IMG/VR virus record: IMGVR_UViG_3300044612_001367
Coordinates: 1-34,772 of that record
DNA length: 34,772 nt
From: a virus
Strand: one strand, 5' to 3'
Below the pieces are notes generated by a model. That model worked only from the letters and a program-made list of their open reading frames with translations. It had not been told where the DNA came from and ran no database searches. Positions within the stretch are counted from its first letter, which is position 1; each line of letters begins with the position of its first letter. Positions 6,630-13,760 of the stretch are shown here, piece by piece. The translations under genes and the position numbers were made by a program.

Positions 6630-8095
6630 GCCGGTACCTCCTGTGGCATGTTCATTCCAGGCCACTGGCCGTCAACCGTTCCAAGCAGGTTGGTCTTGAG
6701 CCAGACCTTGCAGCCATCGCGGCGAGCAGTGGCCACCAGATCGGCCACCCACTCAAACGGCGGAGAGAATGAGCTGTTCTGGCCGATGTTCTCCGACTGA
6801 GCGCCGATCACGATCATGTCAATTCCCTCCAGCGTGGAGAACTTGATCGGCTCAAGCAGCGGCTCCAGCGACAGCCACTTCACCTTGACGCCAGAGACCT
6901 TGCGCATGGCGGCCAGTGTCGGCTCAGCGCGATGTTGCTCATCTACGGATGCCCCGATCCAGCCGCTGGCGGGGAGATTGAGTCGGTCGTAACGCTGCGG
7001 GAACTTCGTCAGGTACAGATACTCCCACTGAGGGTTGGCCACGGTGGATGCGACGACCTGATCAATCCACTCTTGCGGCACCCAAGCGCCAAACAGATCA
7101 GCCATGGAACAGACGAACACTCGGCCATGTGCCGGATCGGCGGCTGCTCGCGCAGGTACCGGCGTGTTGAGTGGTGCGTCAAGCCGCTCATGGTGGAATA
7201 GCGGCGTGAACCCTGCCGGGTAGTAGGCGGCCATGTCGCGACTGGTTGCGATGGCGCGGGCGTAGCAGTAGTCGCACCCGTGGTTGCATCCAGTGACTGG
7301 GTTCCAGCTCCACATAGCCCAGCCGATCTCGGTGCCCTTCTGCTGGTTAAAGGTGGCCTTGCCCTTGGGCTTCGGATACTCGTAGGGGTTGCCCTTGTGA
7401 TCAAGCAGCGTGATCGTCTGCTTTTCATCCAGCTTGGGAGCTTCAGGAGCTGGGCGGCTGGCGGCCATCTGCCGCTCGCGGTGCTGCGCCTCGCGGTGCG
7501 CCTTGTCGAGCGCCATGGTGCCGGCCTGCACCTGGGGCAGTAGATCAGGGGCGACCTTCGCCACGCGGGCGGCCTGTTCAACGGCGCGGGGGCTGGCGCC
7601 AACAGCCTTGGCGGCCTGGGCTGTGGTCTTGCGCTGCTCAGATGCTTGCGGCGGAGACACAGCAGGAGCAGTCGCCCGTTCGCGCAGATCTGCGCTAACG
7701 GTGACTGGCTCGCGGTTCTGTTTGAGCTCGGCGACTTGCCGCTCCCTCGCCGCCGGCTGCAGCAGCTCGCGCACCTTCAGGGCAACGATTGCCCGCTGGC
7801 CTGGGTTCAGGTGCCGCCGATGCAGGTTCGCGCTCAGGCTGAACTGGACCGGGTCGTCGCCTTCGTACGTCTCCAGCACCACCTCCTGGTTGGTGCGGTA
7901 ACAGGCCACTAGGCGATTCCTTCCGTCGAGCAGCGTGCCATCACGCCACACGATGATCGGCTGCTGCAGGCCGCGTTCTTTGATGTCTGCGCACAACTCG
8001 CGCAGCTCATCGCCTTCGACCATCGGGAACAGATCAGCGGCTGGGTGAATGCCACTGATTTCGTCGTAGTGACGCAGGATTTCAGACCAATCCAT
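6626..8095 (-). CDS. ParB-like domain fused to Gp37/Gp68-type radical SAM domain
   Basis: A 489-residue, two-part protein. Residues about 17-115 are ParB/sulfiredoxin-like: LRELCADIKERGLQQPIIVW, then LLDGRNRLVAC (57-61 = DGRNR), then NLHRRHLNPGQRA (90-102). A helical HTH-like stretch follows (161-180). From about 254 to the end it matches the phage Gp37/Gp68 (DUF5131) family: WSWNPVTGCNHGCDYCYAR, where C270, C274 and C277 form the radical SAM CxxxCxxC motif. It would bind a 4Fe-4S cluster and S-adenosylmethionine, but the reaction is unknown. The ParB part might provide DNA or nucleotide binding. The ATG at 8095 overlaps the stop of the TcmP-like gene; a GTG at 8098 is the alternative. Confidence 0.82.
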   Translation of the reverse strand: MDWSEILRHYDEISGIHPAADLFPMVEGDELRELCADIKERGLQQPIIVWRDGTLLDGRNRLVACYRTNQEVVLETYEGDDPVQFSLSANLHRRHLNPGQRAIVALKVRELLQPAARERQVAELKQNREPVTVSADLRERATAPAVSPPQASEQRKTTAQAAKAVGASPRAVEQAARVAKVAPDLLPQVQAGTMALDKAHREAQHRERQMAASRPAPEAPKLDEKQTITLLDHKGNPYEYPKPKGKATFNQQKGTEIGWAMWSWNPVTGCNHGCDYCYARAIATSRDMAAYYPAGFTPLFHHERLDAPLNTPVPARAAADPAHGRVFVCSMADLFGAWVPQEWIDQVVASTVANPQWEYLYLTKFPQRYDRLNLPASGWIGASVDEQHRAEPTLAAMRKVSGVKVKWLSLEPLLEPIKFSTLEGIDMIVIGAQSENIGQNSSFSPPFEWVADLVATARRDGCKVWLKTNLLGTVDGQWPGMNMPQEVPA

Positions 8096-9015
8096 CACAG
8101 CTCCACTCCACGGTTGAACTCTTCACGTGTCAGGAACAGGAAGCGCTGCAGCTCATAGAACGCACCGGGATCCTGTTTGCGCCACACCACCTGAGGCGGC
8201 GCCGTGATCTTTTTCTCCAATTTCCGAGCGGCTTGGATGCACTCCGCAGTGATCTCATCACGCCACTTGGCCGGGGCCGTGATCAGATACGCCCACTGAT
8301 CAGCACCACCAACGGAAAAAAGGCAGGCGTCGTGCCAGCTCTGCAGCAGCGATTCGCACAGCACCTCAACGCGCATAAACCACTCGCGCCGCTTTCCCTC
8401 ATCAATGCGCTTCAATCCGCCGACGTTGCAGCCAAGCGTCGAAAGCGAAGTGGTGAACTTTGGGCAGTTGCGGACGAACTCAGGCGTTAGGCTCCAGTCT
8501 TCGATGTGGTTGGGATCGTTGTAGATGAAGCAGGCAGCGTCTCGATTGATCAGCGGCGGCTGCAAGTCTTGGGAGTTGGCGTGTAGGTAGCGCACCTCTC
8601 CGTAGCCCTTGGCATGCACACCTCGGGACACCTCCGTCCAGTCATTGGCTGCCAGCCAGCGACCAGTGTTCTTAAGCAGCTCTGAATGAGTGATGGCCTG
8701 TTTCTCGCAACCGGTCAGCTGCACTGGCAGGCGATTGCGCTGAACAAGCCAATCCGCATGACGCAGGAAGATTCCAGGGGAACAACCATCACGAAATGCA
8801 GCCTGAGGCAGCAGCTCTGCCTGCTCGGCGGGGATGTATGGCACAGCGTCCCCGGCGGTCAGGTCGTACAGCAGCACCTCACTAACTGGAGGCATGCCGC
8901 GGCCGAGAACTCCCATTTCCCTGCCAAGCAATCGGTTCAACAGAAAGTGCTTGCATGGCGTGATACCTGATTTGCCAACTTGCGCCCCTTTTCTTTGAGG
9001 CGGTGAGCTAATCAT
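8095..9015 (-). CDS. TcmP-like (three-Cys-motif partner) protein, putative methyltransferase fold
   Basis: A 306-residue protein, first gene of the leftward operon. It shows TPCKHFLLNRLLG near the N-terminus, then VLLYDLTAGDAVP (resembling the D-x-x-A-G-x-G SAM-binding loop), CSPGIFLRHADWL, a middle block with YNDPNHIEDW (a motif IV-like D-P-N), and LSTLGCNVGGLKR. The TcmP family is defined by genomic pairing with Gp37/Gp68-type three-cysteine proteins, and this gene lies immediately upstream of one, with a 1-nt overlap. Assignment rests on the motifs plus that pairing; overall similarity to the family looks modest. Methyltransferase activity is inferred, and the substrate is unknown. Confidence 0.55.
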   Translation of the reverse strand: MISSPPQRKGAQVGKSGITPCKHFLLNRLLGREMGVLGRGMPPVSEVLLYDLTAGDAVPYIPAEQAELLPQAAFRDGCSPGIFLRHADWLVQRNRLPVQLTGCEKQAITHSELLKNTGRWLAANDWTEVSRGVHAKGYGEVRYLHANSQDLQPPLINRDAACFIYNDPNHIEDWSLTPEFVRNCPKFTTSLSTLGCNVGGLKRIDEGKRREWFMRVEVLCESLLQSWHDACLFSVGGADQWAYLITAPAKWRDEITAECIQAARKLEKKITAPPQVVWRKQDPGAFYELQRFLFLTREEFNRGVEL

Positions 9016-9055
9016 TCAGAATCCCGGCAACCAGGCCGGTCGATAGAACGAGGGG

Positions 9056-9069
9056 CTGGCCATGGCCAG
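9056..9069. promoter_or_regulatory. 14-bp perfect palindrome in divergent intergenic region
   Basis: CTGGCCATGGCCAG lies 41 bp upstream of the start of the leftward TcmP-like operon, in the 184-bp region between divergent genes. It would suit a dimeric repressor such as one of the two flanking ribbon-helix-helix proteins. No other copy was noticed. No convincing -10/-35 pair was found in this region; TAGGAT at 9172-9177 is a weak rightward -10 candidate. Confidence 0.35.
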
Positions 9070-9199
9070 GAGCGGGGGCAGCTGGCACTGCCCTGGTTCC
9101 GCTTGACGAAATCCTAAGGGACCGCTTCCATTTCAGCAAGACCAGCTCTAAGGTACCGGTTCAGCACCCCCTAGGATGGGAACACCCACACCCGACCCC

Positions 9200-9382
9200 A
9201 TGCCCACCTGGCCAGTCCCTGAAGGCAAGCGCTGCATCACCATCGAGCTGGATGAGGCCTTCGTCTCCCACCTCGATGGGCAGGCCTCCTACTACGGCAC
9301 GACCAGGGCAGCGTTCCTGCGGCTGCTGATCCGTAAGGACATGGATCGGCTGGCCCCATCCAAGGCTCGCCGCGCCGGCTGA
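9200..9382 (+). CDS. Small ribbon-helix-helix-like protein
   Basis: A 60-residue protein: MPTWPVPEGKRC, then ITIELDEAFVSHLDGQASYY (strand and first helix) and TTRAAFLRLLIRKDMDRL (second helix), the arrangement of CopG/Arc-type DNA-binding proteins. An ATG at 9176 in the same frame is possible, but it lies within the candidate -10 hexamer; neither start has a clear Shine-Dalgarno sequence. It is separated from the primase-helicase gene by 4 nt, so the two are co-transcribed. It is a candidate regulator of replication or of the divergent leftward operon. Confidence 0.65.
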   Translation: MPTWPVPEGKRCITIELDEAFVSHLDGQASYYGTTRAAFLRLLIRKDMDRLAPSKARRAG

Positions 9383-9386
9383 CCCC

Positions 9387-11993
9387 ATGCCTCTAGATGC
9401 AGCGGACGGCAGCTGGCCTCGGCTGCTGATGGAGCTGGGCGGCCTATCGCCTGAGCAGCTCACCGACACTCACCAGCCCTGCCCGAACTGCGGCGGTGAG
9501 GATCGCTACCGGTGGGACCAGGACGACGGGCCTGGCGGCTGGTTCTGCAATCAATGCGGCGGCAAGGACCGCATGGGTGGCGGCGGCAATGGCATGGACC
9601 TGCTGATGCGGGTCAAGGGCTGGGAGTTCAAGGACGCCTGCCGCCGGGTGGAGGAACACCTGGGCCTGCCGCAGCCGCAGGCCGCCAAGCCAAAGGCCAA
9701 GGGCCGGCCGCATCGCATCCCCGATCAGCCGCCAGCCGATGCCGCCCCGCCTGCGCTGGGCCGGGCCACCGCCCAGTGGTGCTACCGCAACGCAGCCGGT
9801 GAGCAGCTGTTCTGGGTGCAGCGCATCCCTCAGCCCGACGGCAAGCTGTTCGTGCACCGGACCTGGCTGGACGGTGGCTGGCACTACCCCAGCAAGCGCG
9901 ACCCGTTCAAGTCCGAATGGCCCACACCCCGGCCGCTCTACCGCCTGCCGGATCTGACGGATAGACCCGATGCCCCGGTACTGATCACCGAGGGCGAGAA
10001 GGCCGCCGACGCTGCAGCTGAGCTGTTCCCTGATCACGCATGCCTGGCCTGGTGCGGCGGCACCGGTGGGGTCAACACCGTGGACTGGCAGGCCCTCGCC
10101 GGCCGCAACGTGACGCTCTGGCCCGATGCCGATGAGCCCGGCCGAGCGTGCATGGCGAAGGTCGCCGCCAAGCTGCTGCCCGTCGCCGCATCGGTGGCCA
10201 TCGTTGCCCCGCCGGAATCTGCGCCCGAAGGCTGGGACCTGGCCGATGCCACCGACTGGACCCAGCGCCAGGCCATCAACGCCCTGCGGAAGTTCGCCAA
10301 GGCTGTGGAGGCGACGGTTGTGCCTGAACCTCCCGCACCCACACCCCCAGCACCAACACCCGCGCCCCCGGCCGACCTCCCGACATCCCGCCCGTTCCTC
10401 TGCCTGGGATTCGACGAAGGCGTCTTCTACTACCAGCCCCGCAGCACCGGCCAGGTGGTGGCCATCGCCCGCGGCAGCCACACCGGCACCAACCTGGTGC
10501 AGCTCGCTGAGCTGTCCTACTGGGAGGCGCTCTACCCGTCGAAGACCGGCGTGAACTGGCTGGCCGCGGCATCCTCGCTGTTCGCCGAGCAGGCCCGGGT
10601 GGGAATCTTCAGCCCAGACCGGATTCGTGGCCGCGGCGCCTGGTGGGACGCTGGCAGGTCGGTCCTGCACCTGGGGGACCGCCTGCTGATCGATGGCACT
10701 CAGCACCCGATCACCAAGGCCCCCAGCTCACGTTTCCACTACCAGCGCCTGGCATCGATCGACCTGCCTGAGCACCTGCAGCCGCTCAACGATGAGCTGG
10801 GCATGGAGCTGATCGACATCGCCTCGCGCTTCCACTGGGAGGTGCCGGCATCGGGCCTGCTGCTGGCGGGATGGATCGCGCTGGCTCCGATCTGCGGCGC
10901 CCTCCAGTGGCGCCCGCACATCTGGCTGACCGCATCGGCTGGCTCGGGCAAGTCGGCCATCCTCGATCGCCTCATTGGCCCGCTGATCGAATCGCTGGCG
11001 CTGTTCCCGGAAGGCAACACTACCGAGGCATTCATTCGCCAGCAGCTCCGCTCCGATGCCGTCCCCGTCGTGTTCGATGAGGCCGAATCCAATGAGAAGG
11101 CCGACCGCCAGCGGATTCAGAACATCCTCTCGCTGGCCCGGGTGAGCTCCAGTTCAGGCCGCGGCGTGATCGGTAAGGGTGGCGCCGATGGCACCGCGCA
11201 GAGCTTCACCATCCGATCCATGTTCCTGCTGTGCTCGATTTCCACAGCCTTGAAACAGGGTGCTGATCAGTCGCGGTTCGCTCAGCTCACCCTGCGCAAC
11301 CCGTCATTCATGCCCAAGCCTGAGCGCCTGGCGCACTGGTCGGCGCTCGACGCGGACATCACCAGGGTCTGCACCGTGGAGCTTGGCCAGCGGATGATGC
11401 TCCGCATGGTGCAGCAGATCCCGATCATCCGGGATTCGGTCGCCGTGTTCCGCAGGGCCGCGGCCGAGCGCTTCGACTCCCAGCGCCAGGGTGATCAGTA
11501 CGGCACCCTGCTGGCCGGCGCCTGGTCGCTGATGAACTCCAAGCCCGCCACCATCGAAGACGCCTATTACCTCATCGATGCCAACAACTGGGACGCCTAC
11601 AAGGAGCAGTCCGAGGCCGATGAGGAACGCTGCCTGCAGCACATCCTGCAGCACCAGATCAGGGTGGAGGGCGATCGCGGCACCGGCTACAACCGGACCA
11701 TCTGGGAGCTGGTCGAGCTCGCTCGCGGCAGCGCCGCATCGATGGAGATCGGGCCCGGCGCTGCTGAGTCGCACCTGGGCCGCATCGGCGTGAAGGTCGA
11801 GGGCGAGCGGCTGGTGATCAGCAACACGGCCAAGGCGCTGCGGCGCATCCTCGACGGCACGCCATGGATGGACTGTTACGCCACCGTGCTCACCAGGCTG
11901 CCTGGCGCGAAGAAAGCCGGCGTCGTGCGGTTCAAGGGCATGGCTGGTGTCAGTAGGGCCGTTTCATTGGCCATTCCAGGCTCCGAGGCGTAA
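9387..11993 (+). CDS. Primase-helicase (zinc ribbon, TOPRIM, DUF927-like ATPase)
   Basis: An 868-residue multidomain replication protein. A zinc ribbon at the N-terminus has C32, C35, C54 and C57 (PCPNCGG ... WFCNQCGG), as in phage P4/T7-type primases. A TOPRIM-like domain follows, with LITEGEKAADAA (E202) and LWPDADEPG (245-252). After a Pro/Ala-rich linker (313-329) the C-terminal half resembles DUF927 ATPases: Walker A TASAGSGKS (515-523) and Walker B VVFDEAES (561-568). It would make primers and unwind DNA at the phage origin. Repeats typical of an origin start at its stop codon and continue downstream, as expected if it recognises its own origin like the P4 alpha protein. Confidence 0.88.
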   Translation: MPLDAADGSWPRLLMELGGLSPEQLTDTHQPCPNCGGEDRYRWDQDDGPGGWFCNQCGGKDRMGGGGNGMDLLMRVKGWEFKDACRRVEEHLGLPQPQAAKPKAKGRPHRIPDQPPADAAPPALGRATAQWCYRNAAGEQLFWVQRIPQPDGKLFVHRTWLDGGWHYPSKRDPFKSEWPTPRPLYRLPDLTDRPDAPVLITEGEKAADAAAELFPDHACLAWCGGTGGVNTVDWQALAGRNVTLWPDADEPGRACMAKVAAKLLPVAASVAIVAPPESAPEGWDLADATDWTQRQAINALRKFAKAVEATVVPEPPAPTPPAPTPAPPADLPTSRPFLCLGFDEGVFYYQPRSTGQVVAIARGSHTGTNLVQLAELSYWEALYPSKTGVNWLAAASSLFAEQARVGIFSPDRIRGRGAWWDAGRSVLHLGDRLLIDGTQHPITKAPSSRFHYQRLASIDLPEHLQPLNDELGMELIDIASRFHWEVPASGLLLAGWIALAPICGALQWRPHIWLTASAGSGKSAILDRLIGPLIESLALFPEGNTTEAFIRQQLRSDAVPVVFDEAESNEKADRQRIQNILSLARVSSSSGRGVIGKGGADGTAQSFTIRSMFLLCSISTALKQGADQSRFAQLTLRNPSFMPKPERLAHWSALDADITRVCTVELGQRMMLRMVQQIPIIRDSVAVFRRAAAERFDSQRQGDQYGTLLAGAWSLMNSKPATIEDAYYLIDANNWDAYKEQSEADEERCLQHILQHQIRVEGDRGTGYNRTIWELVELARGSAASMEIGPGAAESHLGRIGVKVEGERLVISNTAKALRRILDGTPWMDCYATVLTRLPGAKKAGVVRFKGMAGVSRAVSLAIPGSEA

Positions 11994-12253
11994 CAGTAAC
12001 GCCAGGCGTAACGCTCAGATCGCGGTCGTGGAGCGGGTGTTACGCCGTTACGGTCATTTGGGGGGTAGATACCCCCCTATAGAGAAAAGCACCTTGCTGC
12101 AGGCATGCACCCTGCTACGCCTTGGCCTTTCCCCTTCTTCTTCTATCTCTTCTAATAGAGGTGTAACAACGTAACAAGAGGGCCGAGACTGCCCGTGGCC
12201 CGGTCGATCTCGGGTGTTACGGTCGCTGTTACACCGGCGTAACACCCGTAACG
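11989..12253. other. Putative replication origin with GTAAC/GTTAC repeats
   Basis: Eleven copies of GTAAC or its complement GTTAC lie in 263 bp: starts at 11990, 11996, 12008, 12039, 12047, 12163, 12171, 12216, 12228, 12239 and 12248. Eight extend to CGTAAC/GTTACG. Pairs at 12039/12047 and 12163/12171 are spaced 8 bp apart. Between the two clusters are a hairpin (12060-12077) and an AT-rich and pyrimidine-rich stretch (12126-12160) that could unwind. No gene fits here. The position directly after the primase-helicase gene matches an iteron-type phage origin. The repeats are seen; origin function is inferred. Confidence 0.6.
12060..12077. repeat. Perfect inverted repeat inside the putative origin
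   Basis: GGGGGGTA and TACCCCCC are separated by only GA, giving a compact eight-base-pair arm palindrome between the two GTAAC/GTTAC clusters. It could extrude as a cruciform or form a priming hairpin on single strands. It is not followed by a T-run, so it is not a terminator. Confidence 0.6.
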
Positions 12254-12314
12254 CCTGCAGGCCCTCCCTACCCTGCCCATGGGCGTGGCAGCCTTGACGT
12301 GATGAGTGGTCTGA

Positions 12315-12339
12315 CCCCGCCCTGGCCGGCGGGGTTTTT
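12315..12339 (+). terminator. Intrinsic terminator after the origin region
   Basis: CCCCGCC pairs with GGCGGGG across a 6-nt loop, followed by five T residues. It ends transcription from the primase-helicase/origin unit before the late region. It also argues that the next gene starts at 12377, downstream of the hairpin, and not at the earlier ATG at 12299. Confidence 0.85.
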
Positions 12340-12376
12340 CATCGGCCCACAGACTGAGGCAACCGCCGACCTGGTG

Positions 12377-12592
12377 ATGAAACGCGCCACCAGCCTGAGC
12401 CTGCTCCTCAGTCGCGAGACGCCCTGGCTCAGGTGGTGGCAGGAGCTCATCCTGAACTGGGTGGCGAGCTGGAGCACCGTGGGCGACCTGACCGTCTCAT
12501 CGGCCGATGGTGAGGACTACACGGCGTGGGAGCTGCCGACCGACCTGGATCTGAAGCGGCTGGAGCTGGAGGAGCTGCTGGAATCTCAATAG
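12377..12592 (+). CDS. Small protein, unknown function
   Basis: A 71-residue protein starting MKRATSLSLLLSRETPWLRW and ending with an acidic, leucine-rich helix (DLKRLELEELLESQ). An upstream extension of the frame to 12299 would translate through a terminator hairpin, so the ATG at 12377 is preferred. A weakly hydrophobic, Trp-rich middle (LRWWQELILNWVASW) could be amphipathic. It lies 20 nt before the structural gene at 12613. Its Trp-rich stretch and acidic end are the only distinctive marks, and no family was recognised. Confidence 0.55.
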   Translation: MKRATSLSLLLSRETPWLRWWQELILNWVASWSTVGDLTVSSADGEDYTAWELPTDLDLKRLELEELLESQ

Positions 12593-12612
12593 GCCCCCGA
12601 CAGACTGGGGGC
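12593..12612 (+). promoter_or_regulatory. Hairpin abutting the start codon of the next gene
   Basis: GCCCCC (12593-12598) pairs with GGGGGC (12607-12612). The stem begins right after the TAG at 12590-12592 and ends one base before the ATG at 12613. It would occupy the ribosome-binding region of the 12613 gene and could limit its translation unless it is opened by ribosomes from upstream. Confidence 0.45.
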
Positions 12613-13494
12613 ATGGCTGGCGTCGTCTTCACTGTTGACACATCCGAGCTGAATCAGCTCCACGTCCAGCTGAGCCGGATGATGGGCCAGTTCGAGTGGA
12701 TCACCGCTCGGGCCATGACAACGGCCGCCAAGGCCTCCCGTGAGGCCATCAGGCGCGAGATCCTGCCGATGGTGAAGGGCGGCGCCACGGCCTGGACCAG
12801 GAAGGGCCTCATTGTTTCCTTCGCCAAGCCTGATCAGCTGCGGGCCATGGCTGGCTTTCAGTACGGCGGCGGTGAGTGGAGCGACACAGCCCTCACCCGC
12901 AAGGCCGGCGGCGTGCCTGCTGGCCGCTACATGGGCATCAACGCCAGCGGCGGTGATCGCAGGCCCAAGGGATTCGAGCTGCAGCTGAGACGGGCCGGGC
13001 AGATCGGCAGGGGGGATTTCGTGGTGCCCCGCTCCAGATGGGGCGCGCTGAATGCCCAGGGGAATGTCTCGGGTGGCAAGTACCAGCAGATCCTGTCCCG
13101 GGTTCGTGCGCTGCCAAGCGGGATTGGGAATGCCCCGCGGGGGGCTGGGAGTCGCGGGAGGTCGGGCAGGGCCAGGGCCAGCCTCGACTACTTCGTGGCC
13201 CGCGGGGATGACTCAGGCATCAGCCGCTGGCAGCCCGGCTCACGCCCGCTGATGATCGCGGAACGTGCGGGCAAGGGGCCGAAGGGTGGCACCGGCAAAG
13301 GTTCAGGCAAGCGCGGCAGACCGCAGACCGTTGGCTATCGCCGTGGCTTTGTGCCTGCGATGAGCATCGTCAACGATGCGCCGAACTACGAACGACGTTT
13401 CCCGATCCAATCTGTTGCGATGCGTGAGTATCGACGCGTCTTCCCCACCGCCTGGCGAGACGGATTCATTCGCGAAGCAAACCGCAGACGGTGA
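12613..13494 (+). CDS. Putative virion protein, possibly minor tail protein Z (gpZ)-like
   Basis: A 293-residue basic protein. It starts MAGVVFTVDTSELNQLHVQL and continues with a helical WITARAMTTAAKASREAIRR and a strand-rich middle (GLIVSFAKPDQLRAMAGF), then a Gly/Arg-rich loop (about 205-260) and a conserved-looking end (RREYRRVFPTAWRDGFIREA is approximate). The 'V-D-x-S-E-L ... A-L-N' style start and the Arg-rich helix recall prophage minor tail protein Z, which completes the head-proximal tail end. In lambda Z lies between FII and U; here the gene precedes terminase and no other Z-like gene was found. An upstream in-frame ATG exists at 12526 but overlaps the previous gene. Family assignment is tentative. 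Confidence 0.4.
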   Translation: MAGVVFTVDTSELNQLHVQLSRMMGQFEWITARAMTTAAKASREAIRREILPMVKGGATAWTRKGLIVSFAKPDQLRAMAGFQYGGGEWSDTALTRKAGGVPAGRYMGINASGGDRRPKGFELQLRRAGQIGRGDFVVPRSRWGALNAQGNVSGGKYQQILSRVRALPSGIGNAPRGAGSRGRSGRARASLDYFVARGDDSGISRWQPGSRPLMIAERAGKGPKGGTGKGSGKRGRPQTVGYRRGFVPAMSIVNDAPNYERRFPIQSVAMREYRRVFPTAWRDGFIREANRRR

Positions 13495-13519
13495 CGGGGG
13501 CAGCGCCGGGCGCGATCGG

Positions 13520-13669
13520 TTCTCAACTGCGCTGGCCTGTTGAGAATCAATAGGCAGGGCGGCGGGTCCTCCCCCAGTGCCTATTTTGAGGGTGTATTCG
13601 AACCACGGTTTTTCGCTAGCGGGACCCATCAAACATGCTTGATCTCAAAGTCTCGTTGTTGAGAATTAA
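13520..13669. repeat. GTTGAGAA repeats upstream of terminase, candidate cos/pac region
   Basis: In the 266-bp gene-free stretch before the small terminase gene, TTCTCAAC (13520-13527) and GTTGAGAA (13539-13546) form an inverted repeat with an 11-bp spacer. A third copy lies at 13658-13665; with flanks, GTTGAGAATCAA and GTTGAGAATTAA are near-identical direct repeats. The stretch is more AT-rich than its surroundings. In lambda the small terminase binds repeated sites just upstream of its own gene, so this is the natural place for a packaging signal. A late promoter is an equally possible reading. Confidence 0.45.
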
Positions 13670-13760
13670 GCACGCAAGCCAGCGAAACCCCCTCCCCGCC
13701 TGACCTTTTAAGGGGATCCGTAGCCTCAAGTTAAACGCTTAAAGGCCCGGACGCTGCCTG

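Noticed and set aside
9444-10706. 420-codon minus-strand frame inside the primase-helicase gene
   Set aside because: Shadow of a gene with clear zinc, TOPRIM and Walker motifs; composition is biased and no motif is seen.
11671-11678. GCGATCGC, the HIP1 octamer frequent in many cyanobacterial genomes
   Set aside because: I noticed this copy only; a single site cannot support a host assignment, and phages often avoid it.
12299-12376. Upstream start for the small protein ending at 12592
   Set aside because: It would place a strong intrinsic terminator inside the coding sequence.
13303-13632. 109-codon minus-strand frame covering the gap before terminase
   Set aside because: It overlaps the 3' end of the 12613 gene and has no start context or family; the region is better read as a packaging or control site.
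13570-13640. GGTTCGAA-like sequence on the minus strand resembling a tRNA T-arm
   Set aside because: The flanking bases do not pair into a five-base-pair T stem, and no acceptor, D-arm or anticodon arm can be formed around it.
13635-13703. 22-codon plus-strand frame (MLDLKVSLLRIK...) before the small terminase
   Set aside because: No ribosome-binding site and very short; possible leader peptide but unsupported.
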